Shown: positions 37,059 to 45,701 of the stretch, one piece after another
How positions within the stretch are numbered: the stretch's first letter is position 1
Layout of the letters: the number at the start of each line of letters is the position of its first letter
DNA from: Streptomyces atratus
GTDB lineage: Bacteria > Actinomycetota > Actinomycetes > Streptomycetales > Streptomycetaceae
Direction: 5' to 3'
DNA length: 64,000 bases
NCBI RefSeq assembly: GCF_014648655.1
Contig: NZ_BMRN01000003.1
Coordinates: 266,335 to 330,334, forward strand
The notes under the pieces: model-generated
Told to the model about the DNA's origin: nothing
What the model saw: the letters and a program-made list of their open reading frames with translations, nothing else
Database searches by the model: none
Made by a program: the position numbers and the translations under genes

Positions 37059-37646
37059 TCACGGGACGACGACCACCTTCGTGCGCACCGTTGCGAACTG
37101 CCACATCGCATCCCCGTCGGCCCGGGACATCCGCACGCCGCCCGTCTTCAGCGACGGGTCCGGGCTCTCCATCGAGCCGTCCACTGCCGCGCTGAATCCC
37201 ACGGCCACGCCGTCCGCCATCGCGAACCGCACCACGTGCTCGATCGTCACGCCGTCCGAGCCCCTGCTGGCGGGCCCCGAGCGCGTACCGACCTGGTACG
37301 TCCCGGGCTGCGGACTCAGCGTGCTCGGCATGACCTCGAAGGTCCTGGCCACATCCCCGGTCGCGTCGACGAGCCACACCTGACGGTCCTCCAGGGCGTA
37401 CACCACACGCTTCCCGGAACCGGAGGCGGCAGGGAGCGCGGCCGGAGGCTTCTCGGCCTTGGGCTTGGGCTTGTCATGGCCGGCGGCAGGGGCGCTGCTG
37501 GAAACCTTCGGCTTGGGGGCGGCGACGGAGTCGGGGGCGTTCGCCGATGCCTGGTAGGCCAGGAAACCGACCGCGGCGAGAGCCGCCGCAGTGAGCCCGG
37601 CCACGATTCCCGAGCTGCCCCTAGCCACCGTGCGCGCCCCTTTCAC
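37059..37646 (-). CDS. L,D-transpeptidase-like exported protein without catalytic Cys
   Basis: A 195-residue exported protein: N-terminal membrane/signal segment (GIVAGLTAAALAAVGFLAYQ), then an Ala/Pro/Lys linker, then a YkuD-like domain. That domain has VVYALEDRQVWLVDATGDVA and ends TGGVRMSRADGDAMW-QFATVRTKVVV. In active L,D-transpeptidases the same site reads HGCIRM; here the His is Thr and the Cys is Gly, so cross-linking activity is unlikely. The GTG start follows no clear ribosome site. It may bind peptidoglycan or another ligand. Confidence 0.85.
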   Translation of the reverse strand: MKGARTVARGSSGIVAGLTAAALAAVGFLAYQASANAPDSVAAPKPKVSSSAPAAGHDKPKPKAEKPPAALPAASGSGKRVVYALEDRQVWLVDATGDVARTFEVMPSTLSPQPGTYQVGTRSGPASRGSDGVTIEHVVRFAMADGVAVGFSAAVDGSMESPDPSLKTGGVRMSRADGDAMWQFATVRTKVVVVP

Positions 37647-37773
37647 TTCTGTATGTAGTACAAGCGTTTACGTCGTACCCGCGTGTACACGGTGACGGTA
37701 GCAGCCGGGGCCGGTCGTACCAGGACGCCGTACGGGAGGCCGTGCCCGGTCGGAGGAGCCGTAGGCTGTTTGC

Positions 37774-38436
37774 GTGCTCTTGCTCGCCGTGGATACCGCC
37801 ACCCCCGCCGTCACCGTCGCCCTTCACGACGGGACCTCCGTCGTCGCCGAGTCCGGCCAGGTCGACGCCCGAAGGCACGGGGAGCTGCTGCTGCCCGCCG
37901 TCGACCGGGTCCTCGCCGAGGCCGGGGTGAAACTCGACGCCGTGACGGACGTGGTCGTGGGCGTCGGCCCCGGACCGTACACCGGGCTGCGGGTCGGCCT
38001 GGTCACGGCCGCGACCTTCGGCTCCGCGCTCTCCGTACCCGTGCACGGGCTGTGCACCCTGGACTCTCTCGCGTACGCCGCCGGACAGGACGGACTGGAA
38101 GGCCCGTTCGCCGTCGCGACGGACGCCCGCCGCAAGGAGGTCTACTGGGCGAGGTACGAGGACTTCCGCACACGCGCCACGGAGCCCGCCGTCGACCGGC
38201 CCGCCGACATCGCCGAGCAGCTCGCCGGACTTCCCGTCGTCGGGGCGGGCGCGGTGCTCTACCCCGAGGCGTTCCCCGACGCCCGGGGCCCGGAGCACGT
38301 CCGTGCAGGTGCGCTGGCAGCCCTCGCCGCCGAGCGTCTCGCCGCGGGCGCGGAACTGCTGCCGCCGCAGCCGCTCTACCTCCGCAGGCCCGACGCGCAG
38401 GTCCCGAAGAACTACAAGGTGGTCACCCCGAAGTGA
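37774..38436 (+). CDS. tsaB: tRNA t6A biosynthesis protein TsaB
   Basis: TsaB is the dimerisation partner of TsaD in t6A synthesis. The 220-residue protein starts at GTG with MLLLAVDTATPAVTVALHDG. It has VVVGVGPGPYTGLRVGLVTA and the ASKHA fold, but lacks the metal-binding His pair of TsaD. Its TGA overlaps the rimI GTG (GTGA), so translation is coupled. Confidence 0.96.
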   Translation: MLLLAVDTATPAVTVALHDGTSVVAESGQVDARRHGELLLPAVDRVLAEAGVKLDAVTDVVVGVGPGPYTGLRVGLVTAATFGSALSVPVHGLCTLDSLAYAAGQDGLEGPFAVATDARRKEVYWARYEDFRTRATEPAVDRPADIAEQLAGLPVVGAGAVLYPEAFPDARGPEHVRAGALAALAAERLAAGAELLPPQPLYLRRPDAQVPKNYKVVTPK

Positions 38437-38954
38437 CGACCATGACTGCCGTACTGCGCGAGATGCGCTGGTGGGACATCGATCCGGTGCTGGAGCTCGA
38501 ACACGAGCTGTTTCCGGACGACGCCTGGTCGGCCGGCATGTTCTGGTCCGAGCTGGCGCACTCCCGCGGCCCTCGGGCCACCCGCCGCTACGTCGTCGCC
38601 GAGGACCCCGCCACCGGCCGGATCGTCGGCTACGCCGGACTCGCCGCGGCCGGTGACCTCGCCGACGTACAGACGATCGGTGTCACCCGCGACCACTGGG
38701 GCGGCGGCCTCGGCTCCGAGCTCCTGTCCGATCTGCTGAAGCACGCCACGGCCTTCGAGTGCGCCGAGGTGCTCCTCGAGGTCCGCGTCGACAACACCCG
38801 GGCGCAGAAGCTGTACGAACGCTTCGGCTTCGAACCGATCGGCTTCCGACGCGGCTACTACCAGCCGGGCAACATCGACGCACTCGTCATGCGCCTCCAC
38901 GTCCACGAACACGATCACGTACAAGAGCTCGTACAGGAAACAGAGACTGACTGA
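38433..38954 (+). CDS. rimI: ribosomal protein S18-alanine N-acetyltransferase
   Basis: A 173-residue GNAT enzyme. The acetyl-CoA loop is [15 protein letters not shown] and the conserved tail is [26 protein letters not shown]. The start is taken as GTG overlapping the tsaB stop; ATG at 38442 is an alternative three codons in. It lies between tsaB and tsaD, as in most actinomycetes. The last base of its stop is shared with the tsaD ATG. Confidence 0.95.
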   Translation: MTTMTAVLREMRWWDIDPVLELEHELFPDDAWSAGMFWSELAHSRGPRATRRYVVAEDPATGRIVGYAGLAAAGDLADVQTIGVTRDHWGGGLGSELLSDLLKHATAFECAEVLLEVRVDNTRAQKLYERFGFEPIGFRRGYYQPGNIDALVMRLHVHEHDHVQELVQETETD

Positions 38955-40054
38955 TGGCTGACGAACCGCTCGTACTCGGCATCGAGACCTCCTGCGACGA
39001 GACCGGCGTCGGCATCGTCCGCGGTACGACGCTGCTCGCCGACGCCGTCGCGTCCAGCGTCGACACGCACGCCCGCTACGGCGGCGTCGTCCCCGAGATC
39101 GCCTCCCGCGCGCACCTGGAGGCCATGGTCCCCACCATCGAGCGCGCCCTGAAGGAGGCCGGGATCAGCGCCCGTGACCTCGACGGCATCTCCGTCACCG
39201 CGGGTCCCGGGCTCGCGGGTGCGCTGCTCGTCGGCGTCTCGGCGGCGAAGGCGTACGCGTACGCGCTGAACAAGCCGCTCTACGGGGTCAACCACCTCGC
39301 CTCGCACATCTGCGTCGACCAGCTGGAGCACGGCCCGCTGCCCGAGCCGACGATGGCGCTGCTGGTCAGCGGCGGCCACTCCTCGCTGCTGCTCGCACCG
39401 GACATCACCAATGACGTACGGCCGCTGGGTGCGACCATCGACGACGCGGCGGGCGAGGCCTTCGACAAGATCGCCCGGGTGCTGAACCTCGGCTTCCCCG
39501 GAGGTCCGGTCATCGACCGGCTGGCGAAGGAGGGCGACCCGAAGGCGATCGCGTTCCCGCGCGGTCTGAGCGGCTCGCGCGACCCCGCGTACGACTTCTC
39601 CTTCTCCGGCCTGAAGACCTCGGTGGCCCGCTGGATCGAGGCCAAGCGTGCGGCGGGCGAAGAGGTGCCGGTACGGGATGTGGCCGCGTCCTTCCAGGAG
39701 GCCGTGGTGGATGTGCTCACCCGGAAGGCCGTCCGGGCCTGCAAGGACGAGGGCGTCGACCATCTGATGGTCGGCGGCGGTGTCGCGGCCAACTCGCGGC
39801 TGCGGGCGCTGGCCGAGGAACGGTGCGAGCGCGCCGGCATCCGGCTGCGGGTGCCGCGGCCGGGGCTCTGCACGGACAACGGGGCGATGGTCGCGGCGCT
39901 GGGGGCGGAGATGGTGGCCCGGGGCAGGCCGGCGTCGGACCTGGAGCTGTCCGCGGACTCGTCGCTGCCGGTGACCGACACCCATGTCCCCGGTGCCCAC
40001 GCGCATGACCACGACCATGTGCACGAGATCAGCAAGGACAACCTCTACTCATGA
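38954..40054 (+). CDS. tsaD: tRNA N6-adenosine threonylcarbamoyltransferase TsaD
   Basis: The catalytic subunit that transfers threonylcarbamoyl to A37. It has [15 protein letters not shown], the metal-binding His pair in [21 protein letters not shown] and the terminal [15 protein letters not shown]. The length is 366 residues because of a His-rich tail ([10 protein letters not shown]) beyond the family core. The tail is unusual and may bind metal. The last four bases overlap the next gene (ATGA). Confidence 0.97.
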   Translation: MADEPLVLGIETSCDETGVGIVRGTTLLADAVASSVDTHARYGGVVPEIASRAHLEAMVPTIERALKEAGISARDLDGISVTAGPGLAGALLVGVSAAKAYAYALNKPLYGVNHLASHICVDQLEHGPLPEPTMALLVSGGHSSLLLAPDITNDVRPLGATIDDAAGEAFDKIARVLNLGFPGGPVIDRLAKEGDPKAIAFPRGLSGSRDPAYDFSFSGLKTSVARWIEAKRAAGEEVPVRDVAASFQEAVVDVLTRKAVRACKDEGVDHLMVGGGVAANSRLRALAEERCERAGIRLRVPRPGLCTDNGAMVAALGAEMVARGRPASDLELSADSSLPVTDTHVPGAHAHDHDHVHEISKDNLYS

Positions 40055-40422
40055 GCGGTACGACCGTTGCGCTGATGTGGGAGGCCCGCGCCGCCGACGG
40101 CAGGGGCCTCGAACTCCTGGAGTGGGCGCGCGCCCGTTCGGCCGAGCTGGCCCGCGAGCCGCTGCGCCGCGAGCTGCTGCGCGCCCCGCAGGACCGGGTC
40201 CTGGTCATCACCTGGTGGGAGGGGGCGTACGGCGACGAGCTGCCCGAGCTCCCCGAACCGGACGCCGAGCTGATCACTCGTCCGGTGCACCGCTGGCGTT
40301 TCGAGTCCCTGGGGGCCGTCGAGTCCCTCGACCGAGTCGAGCCGCGGAGTCCTGGGGAATCTCCGGCCCCGGGAAGTCCCCGGCCCCCGGAAGTCCCTGG
40401 CCCCGGGAAGTTCCTCGGCTGA
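40051..40422 (+). CDS. small hypothetical protein behind tsaD
   Basis: The first 85 residues ([20 protein letters not shown] to [13 protein letters not shown]) have normal codon bias and are probably a real gene co-translated with tsaD through an ATGA overlap. Trp-rich segments ([20 protein letters not shown]) suggest a compact fold; no family recognised. The remaining 38 residues are low complexity (Pro/Gly/Ser), come partly from a 17-bp tandem repeat, and overlap the convergent TetR gene by 149 bases. The native end may be earlier. Confidence 0.75.
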   Translation: MSGTTVALMWEARAADGRGLELLEWARARSAELAREPLRRELLRAPQDRVLVITWWEGAYGDELPELPEPDAELITRPVHRWRFESLGAVESLDRVEPRSPGESPAPGSPRPPEVPGPGKFLG

Positions 40423-41128
40423 TCAGCCCCTCGATGATCGCGTCGAGTTCCTCCGCCACCTCGTAGTCGGCGGCGTACTCGCGCCACCGGTCCTTGATCT
40501 CCGTCAGCCGGGGCAGCGCGGCCGCGTCCTCCTCGGTGATCATCTCGGGGAAGTACGGCCTGCTCGGCGGGTTCTCCGCGCGGCGCTCGGCCGCCCTGCG
40601 GAAGACCAGGTCGCCGTAGACGTAACTCCAGATCGTCCGGTACGCGCGTACCGCCCGGGTGGGGGAGAGGCCGCAGGCGAGCGCGGAGCCGATGATCTCC
40701 TCGACCATCCACAGCGCGTTCCTGTCGGTGAGCTCGCCCAGCGCCAGGATGTCCAGCACCCAGGGGATCTGCTCCAGGATGCCGTGCATGTGCACCGCCA
40801 CCGCGAGCAGCCGCTCGCGCGGGTCCTCGGGCAGTTCGGGGCGAGGGAAGGCGGCCGCGGTGCCCGACAGGGTGAGCATCAGCAGCTCGTCCTTGTCCTG
40901 CACATAGTGGTACAGCGCCATCGGCGTGGAGCCGAGTTCCTTCGCCACCCGCCGCATGCTCAGGGCGTCCAGGCCCTCTTCCTCGATGATGCGGCGCGCG
41001 GTGGCGACCATCGCGTCCGGGTCGAGCCTGCGCGGCCGCCCGACGGACCGTTTCGCCGCCGTTCGCTTCTTCGCCGTTCCTGACGCCTTTTCTGTCCCTG
41101 ACACCCGGGCATTGTCTCCCGTTCCCAT
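40274..41128 (-). CDS. TetR-family transcriptional regulator
   Basis: The N-terminus is basic (KKRTAAKRSVGRPRRLD); the HTH is ARRIIEEEGLDALSMRRVAK-ELG followed by TPMALYHYVQDKDELLMLTL. A TetR_C-like ligand domain follows. After [10 protein letters not shown] about 48 extra residues ([20 protein letters not shown] and on) read antisense to the convergent gene and look acquired. It is divergent from an MFS transporter. The palindrome CTATACGCGTATAG between the two is its likely operator, so it probably represses the transporter until a ligand binds. Confidence 0.92.
   Translation of the reverse strand: MGTGDNARVSGTEKASGTAKKRTAAKRSVGRPRRLDPDAMVATARRIIEEEGLDALSMRRVAKELGSTPMALYHYVQDKDELLMLTLSGTAAAFPRPELPEDPRERLLAVAVHMHGILEQIPWVLDILALGELTDRNALWMVEEIIGSALACGLSPTRAVRAYRTIWSYVYGDLVFRRAAERRAENPPSRPYFPEMITEEDAAALPRLTEIKDRWREYAADYEVAEELDAIIEGLISRGTSRGQGLPGAGDFPGPEIPQDSAARLGRGTRRPPGTRNASGAPDE
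40363..40413 (+). repeat. 17-bp tandem repeat, three copies
   Basis: CCGGCCCCGGGAAGTCC and two close variants begin at 40363, 40380 and 40397. It lies in the region where the gene at 40051 and the TetR gene overlap. Because 17 is not a multiple of three, each added copy shifts both reading frames. Confidence 0.9.
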
Positions 41129-41165
41129 GCGTCCGTCTCTTCCCCGGTCCTCGCGGGGCTAATTT

Positions 41166-41179
41166 CTATACGCGTATAG
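41166..41179. promoter_or_regulatory. TetR operator candidate
   Basis: CTATACGCGTATAG is a perfect 14-bp palindrome centred in the 90 bases between the divergent tetR (41128) and MFS (41219) starts. The right half TATAGT could also serve as a -10 element for the MFS gene. Confidence 0.75.
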
Positions 41180-41218
41180 TAATGGCTCGACCGAGTGACC
41201 GCGAGGGAAGGGGAAGTC

Positions 41219-42703
41219 ATGAACGACCAGTCACAGCACGCGCGTTGGCTACTGGTGGTGGCTCTCGTCGTGCAGTTCATGGTGGCGTTGGACATGTCCG
41301 TGGTGAACGTCGCGCTGCCGGACATGCGCCGCGATCTCGGCTTCACCCCGGAGGGGCTCCTCTGGGTGGTGAACGCCTATGCGCTGGCGTTCGGCGGGCT
41401 GTTGATGCTCGGCGGGCGTCTCGCCGACCTGATCGGCGGCAGCCGGGTCCTGACGGCGGGCCTGGTGCTGTTCGGCGCGGCGAGCCTGGCCGGGGGACTC
41501 GCGTGGTCGCCCGGTGGGCTGATCGCCGCACGGGCGGCGCAGGGGATCGGCGCGGCCGCGCTCGCCCCGGTCGCTTTCGCCCTGATCGCCATCGCCTTCC
41601 CGGCCGGGCCCGCCCGCTCCCGCGCCCTGGGGCTGTGGGGCATGGCGGGTGCGGCGGGCGGCGCGGTGGGCGTGCTCGCCGGCGGGGTGCTCACCGATGC
41701 GGCGAGCTGGCGTGCGGTGATGCTGGTGAATGTGCCGATCGTGGTGTTCGCGCTGGTGGGAGCCGTACGCTCCGGGCTGGAGAGCCGTCCCGCCCGGACC
41801 GGCGCCCGGCTCGATGTGGCCGGAGCGCTGCTGGCCACCGCCGGTACGGCACTGCTGGTCCTCGGGCTCGTACGCACATCTACCCACCCATGGGGGTCGG
41901 CCCGGACGCTGAGCACGCTCGGTGCCGCCGTGCTCCTGCTGGTCGTCTTCGCCGCCGTCGAGCTGCGGGCCGGGACTCCGCTGCTGCGTCTCGGTCTGCT
42001 GAAGGGGAGGCCGGTCCTGACCGCGAATCTCTTCTGCCTGCTGCTGAGCTCGGGGCAGTTCGCCGCGTTCTACTTCGCCTCGCTCTACATGCAGCAGGTG
42101 CTCGGCTACGGGCCGACCGCCGCCGGTGCCGCGTTCGTGCCGTTCTCGGTGGGCGTCGTCGCGGGCTCGGTCGTCGCCACCCGTACGGTCGCGGCGCTCG
42201 GCACCCGGCGGCTGCTGGCGGCGGGCGGTGCTCTTGCCGCGCTCGGCCTCGCCGGGTTCGCGGCGACGGCGCAGGCGGACGGCAGCTTCCTGTACTCGAT
42301 CCTCGGCCCGTCCCTGGTGTGCGGCGCCGGCATCGGGATGTGCTTCGTACCGCTCGGCACCGCGGCCACGACCGGCGTCGCATCCGACGAGACGGGGATG
42401 GCCTCCGGGCTGCTGAACAGCGCCCGCCAGGTCGGCGGATCGCTGGGGCTCGCGGTCCTGGTCACCGTCGCCACCCAGGTCACCGGCGACGGGCGCCGAC
42501 CGGCCGATCTGGCGGCGGGGTACGCGGCGGCGTTCTGGGTCTGCGCGGGGCTGCTCGCGGCGGCGGCGCTGGTGGCCCTGGTGCTGCTCCCGGCACCGGA
42601 ACGGACCGCTGCGGTGGCCGCCCCGGTGGCCGCTCCGGAAGATTCTCAGAAGAATTCCGGTGGAGCTGTCGATCCGGCCGTCTCCCGTTCGACGCAAGGG
42701 TGA
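41219..42703 (+). CDS. MFS drug transporter, DHA2 (14-span) type
   Basis: A 494-residue exporter. The ATG at 41219 follows GGGAAGGGGAAG; an upstream in-frame codon at 41195 is less likely. MVALDMSVVNVALPDMRRDL is the usual first span of DHA2 proteins. GGRLADLIGGSRVLTAG is the motif A loop and MLVNVPIVVFALVG lies in the middle. About 14 spans can be counted. It is probably repressed by the divergent TetR. Substrate not predictable. Confidence 0.93.
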   Translation: MNDQSQHARWLLVVALVVQFMVALDMSVVNVALPDMRRDLGFTPEGLLWVVNAYALAFGGLLMLGGRLADLIGGSRVLTAGLVLFGAASLAGGLAWSPGGLIAARAAQGIGAAALAPVAFALIAIAFPAGPARSRALGLWGMAGAAGGAVGVLAGGVLTDAASWRAVMLVNVPIVVFALVGAVRSGLESRPARTGARLDVAGALLATAGTALLVLGLVRTSTHPWGSARTLSTLGAAVLLLVVFAAVELRAGTPLLRLGLLKGRPVLTANLFCLLLSSGQFAAFYFASLYMQQVLGYGPTAAGAAFVPFSVGVVAGSVVATRTVAALGTRRLLAAGGALAALGLAGFAATAQADGSFLYSILGPSLVCGAGIGMCFVPLGTAATTGVASDETGMASGLLNSARQVGGSLGLAVLVTVATQVTGDGRRPADLAAGYAAAFWVCAGLLAAAALVALVLLPAPERTAAVAAPVAAPEDSQKNSGGAVDPAVSRSTQG

Positions 42704-42744
42704 GAGGCGGGGAAGGACCCCGCCCTTCCGACCGAGGAGTCACC

Positions 42745-43110
42745 ATGCCCCGCTTCATGTCGCTGATCCGCATCGACGAGCAGAACCTCCCCTCCGAGAA
42801 CCCGGGCCCAGAGTTCGACAAGCGCATGGGCGCTCTGTTCGAGGAGATCACCAAGGCCGGGGTCATGCTGGAGACGGCCGGGCTCACACCGACCGCGCAG
42901 GGCACGAGGGTCACCTGGTCCGGCGGCAAGCTCAGCTGTACCGACGGTCCCTTCACCGAGACCAAGGAGGTCGTCGGCGGCTACGCCATCCTCCAGGCCA
43001 AGGACAAGGCCGAGGCCCTGGAATGGACCAAGCGGTTCCTGCAGATCCACCCGGCGAACTGGACCGTCACCTCCGAGGTCCGCCAGATCGACGAGGCCAC
43101 GGGTCTCTGA
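42745..43110 (+). CDS. YCII/DGPF-domain protein
   Basis: A 121-residue DGPF protein with the namesake motif in KLSCTDGPFTETKEVVGGYA. The start MPRFMSLIRIDEQNLPSENP follows GAGGAG. DGPF proteins are the regular genomic partners of ECF42-type sigma factors, and such a sigma gene follows here. Their biochemical role is unsettled. Confidence 0.94.
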   Translation: MPRFMSLIRIDEQNLPSENPGPEFDKRMGALFEEITKAGVMLETAGLTPTAQGTRVTWSGGKLSCTDGPFTETKEVVGGYAILQAKDKAEALEWTKRFLQIHPANWTVTSEVRQIDEATGL

Positions 43111-43151
43111 CCGGTCGCGCTTGCCGCTTCCCGGCACGGCTGCTCTGATGA

Positions 43152-44423
43152 GTGACCGTGACGGCAGCAAGCGCGAGGACGGCGGTCGAAGCGGTCTTCA
43201 GGATCGAGTCCGCGCGGATCATCGCAGGTGTCACCCGCATCGTGCGGGACGTGGGCATCGCCGAGGAACTCGCGCAGGACGCCCTGGTGGCCGCGCTGGA
43301 ACAGTGGCCGGAGTCAGGTGTCCCGGACCGGCCGGGCGCCTGGCTCATGGCCACCGCCAGACACCGCGCGATCGATCTCGTACGCCGCAAGGAGACCTAC
43401 GCGCGCAAGCTGGCCGAGGTCGGGCGGGCCCTGGAGGACGTGCCGCCGCCCGAACCCGCCGAAGCGGACGACATCGACGACGACGTGCTCCGGCTGATCT
43501 TCACCGCCTGCCATCCGGTGCTCTCCACCGCGGCCCGGATCGCCCTCACCCTGCGGCTGCTCGGCGGGCTCACCACCGATGAGATCGCCCGCGCGTTCCT
43601 GGCCCCCGAACCGACCGTGGCCCAGCGCATCGTCCGGGCGAAACGGACCCTGGGCCGGGAGGGCGTCCCCTTCGAGGTGCCCTGCGGACCCGAGCGCGCC
43701 GCCCGCCTCGATTCCGTGCTCGAAGTCATCTATCTGATCTTCAACGAGGGGTATGCGGCGACCGCGGGCGACGACTGGCTGCGCCCGGCGCTGTGCGAGG
43801 ACGCGCTGCGGCTGGCCCGGGTGCTCGCGGGCCTGATGGAGCAGGAGCCCGAGGTCCACGGCCTGGTCGCACTGCTGGAACTCCAGGCCTCGCGCACCGC
43901 CGCCAGGACCGGGCCGGACGGTGCGCCGGTGCTGCTCGCCGACCAGAACCGGGCCCGCTGGGACCACCTGCTGATCCGGCGTGGTGTCGCGGCCCTGGAG
44001 CGGGCCGTGGCCGCGACCGAGGAGGGCGCCGGTCTCGGCCCGTACGCCCTGCAGGCCGCGATCGCCGCGTGCCACGCCCGGGCGGTGACGTACGAGGAAA
44101 CGGACTGGACGACCATCGCCGCCCTCTACGACCGCCTCGCCGTGATCGCACCGTCCCCGGTCGTCGAGCTCAACCGGGCCGTGGCGGTCTCGATGGCGCA
44201 GGGCCCGGCGGCCGGCCTCGCCCTGGTCGACGCGCTGGCCGGCGACCCGGCGCTCAAGGACTACCACCTGCTGCCCAGCGTCCGTGGCGATCTGCTGGCC
44301 AGGACGGGCCGTACGGACGAGGCGCGGGCGGAGTTCGTACGGGCGGCCGGACTGACCCGGAACGAACGGGAACGCGCGATGCTCCTGGACCGCGCGGCAC
44401 TTCAGGGCCGCGCCGACCGATGA
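43152..44423 (+). CDS. ECF42-type sigma factor with C-terminal extension
   Basis: A 423-residue SigJ/ECF42-like factor. Region 2 includes RIVRDVGIAEELAQDALVAA and PGAWLMATARHRAIDLVRRK. Region 4 includes TLRLLGGLTTDEIARAFLAP and PTVAQRIVRAKRTL. The long C-terminus (VLEVIYLIFNEGYAATAGDD and repeats like AVAVSMAQGPAAGLALVDAL) is the TPR-like domain thought to control such factors. Two GTG codons (43152, 43158) can start it. It lies between a DGPF gene and a VOC gene. Confidence 0.93.
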   Translation: MTVTAASARTAVEAVFRIESARIIAGVTRIVRDVGIAEELAQDALVAALEQWPESGVPDRPGAWLMATARHRAIDLVRRKETYARKLAEVGRALEDVPPPEPAEADDIDDDVLRLIFTACHPVLSTAARIALTLRLLGGLTTDEIARAFLAPEPTVAQRIVRAKRTLGREGVPFEVPCGPERAARLDSVLEVIYLIFNEGYAATAGDDWLRPALCEDALRLARVLAGLMEQEPEVHGLVALLELQASRTAARTGPDGAPVLLADQNRARWDHLLIRRGVAALERAVAATEEGAGLGPYALQAAIAACHARAVTYEETDWTTIAALYDRLAVIAPSPVVELNRAVAVSMAQGPAAGLALVDALAGDPALKDYHLLPSVRGDLLARTGRTDEARAEFVRAAGLTRNERERAMLLDRAALQGRADR

Positions 44424-44500
44424 GTTCCGGGTGCCGGACCCGTCTACCCCGCACAGGCTTCGGCACCATCCGACTCCGCGCCACCCGACAGGAGCAGACC

Positions 44501-44965
44501 ATGCAGAAGATCAAGACCTTTCTGTGGTTCGACAACCAGGCCGAGGAAGCCGCGCATCACTACATCTCCGTCTTCGGCGGCGACTCGAAGGTGCTGAACA
44601 CGACGTACTACAACGAGGCGGGGCCGGGCGGGACGGGCAAGGTCATGACCGTCGACTTCCGGCTGGCCGGCCAGGAGTACATCGCGCTCAACGGCGGCCC
44701 GCAGTTCCCCTTCACCGAGGCGATCTCGCTCTCCGTGGACTGTGCGTCGCAGGAAGAGGTGGACACCCTGTGGTCCAGGCTCACCGAGGGCGGCGAAGAG
44801 GGGCAGTGCGGCTGGCTCAAGGACAAGTACGGCCTGTCCTGGCAACTCGTTCCGCGGGGGCTGAGCGAGGCGCTGTCCGACCCGGACCCGGCGAAGGCCG
44901 AACGGGCGATGAAGGCGATGCTCGGCATGAGGAAGCTGGACATCGAGGCGCTGCGCAACGCCTGA
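44501..44965 (+). CDS. VOC-family protein (PhnB/3-dmu-9_3-mt type)
   Basis: A 154-residue protein beginning MQKIKTFLWFDNQAEEAAHH. It has EYIALNGGPQFPFTEAISLS and the C-terminal DKYGLSWQLVPRGLSEAL, typical of the PhnB-like VOC family. Such genes often accompany ECF42 sigma factors and DGPF proteins. Ribosome site AGGAG. The ligand is unknown. Confidence 0.92.
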   Translation: MQKIKTFLWFDNQAEEAAHHYISVFGGDSKVLNTTYYNEAGPGGTGKVMTVDFRLAGQEYIALNGGPQFPFTEAISLSVDCASQEEVDTLWSRLTEGGEEGQCGWLKDKYGLSWQLVPRGLSEALSDPDPAKAERAMKAMLGMRKLDIEALRNA

Positions 44966-44984
44966 GCCCCGCCTCCCGGCCCCG

Positions 44985-45605
44985 TCAGGGCACGGCGACG
45001 CCCAGCGAATAGGCCGCCATCGGCTTTGGCGCGCCCTTCCCGTAGAACACGTCGAGAGCGACGATCGTGAACCCTGCGGCCGTCAGCATGTCGGCGATCC
45101 GCCGGGTCAGATGGCACCCGGCGAAGAGCCGCCGCTCCAGAGGATCGAGGCGGCGTTGCCAGCGGCGTACGTTCTCGTCCTCCTCCGGCGCCAGCCCGTG
45201 CTCCAGGAAGTGCAGGGCCGCACCGGGTTTGAGGACCCGCCGCACCTCGCGCAGCGCCGCATCGGCGTCGGGGATGGTGCACAGCGTCCACGTGGACAGG
45301 GCGCCGTCGAAGGTGTTGTCCCCGAACGGCAGGTACTGACTGTCCAGACCGGCGCGCCGCACCAGGGGGCGCCCCGCGTCGATCCGCTCGCGGGCCAGCT
45401 TCCAGCCGAGATCGGACGGCTCGACCGCGGCCACGTCGGTGACGGCCTCCGGGTAGAACGGAACGTTGTGCCCGGAGCCGAATCCGATCTCGATGATCTC
45501 GCCGTACAGGCCCTCGCAGACCCGCCGCCGCAGCGGTTCGACTGCCCCTGTCCCGCCGACGGAATCGGCGATCCGAGGCACGATCCGTTCGGCATAGAAC
45601 CCCAT
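44985..45605 (-). CDS. class I SAM-dependent methyltransferase
   Basis: A 206-residue enzyme. The start MGFYAERIVPRIADSVGGTG at 45605 follows GAGGTTCGCC on its strand. The SAM site is IIEIGFGSGHNVPFYP (motif I). Later LPFGDNTFDGALSTWTLCTI and LREVRRVLKPGAALHFLEHG are ubiE-like (Methyltransf_11). The substrate cannot be told. It faces the plus-strand VOC gene and is divergent from the membrane protein at 45702. Confidence 0.9.
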   Translation of the reverse strand: MGFYAERIVPRIADSVGGTGAVEPLRRRVCEGLYGEIIEIGFGSGHNVPFYPEAVTDVAAVEPSDLGWKLARERIDAGRPLVRRAGLDSQYLPFGDNTFDGALSTWTLCTIPDADAALREVRRVLKPGAALHFLEHGLAPEEDENVRRWQRRLDPLERRLFAGCHLTRRIADMLTAAGFTIVALDVFYGKGAPKPMAAYSLGVAVP

Positions 45606-45701
45606 GGCGAACCTCCGTGTGTTCCTCTCCAGCATGGCACCCCGGCGGCCCCGACGCACCGTGCCGTCCACAGGGGACGCACGGTCGATAAGGTCTGGCC
45701 C

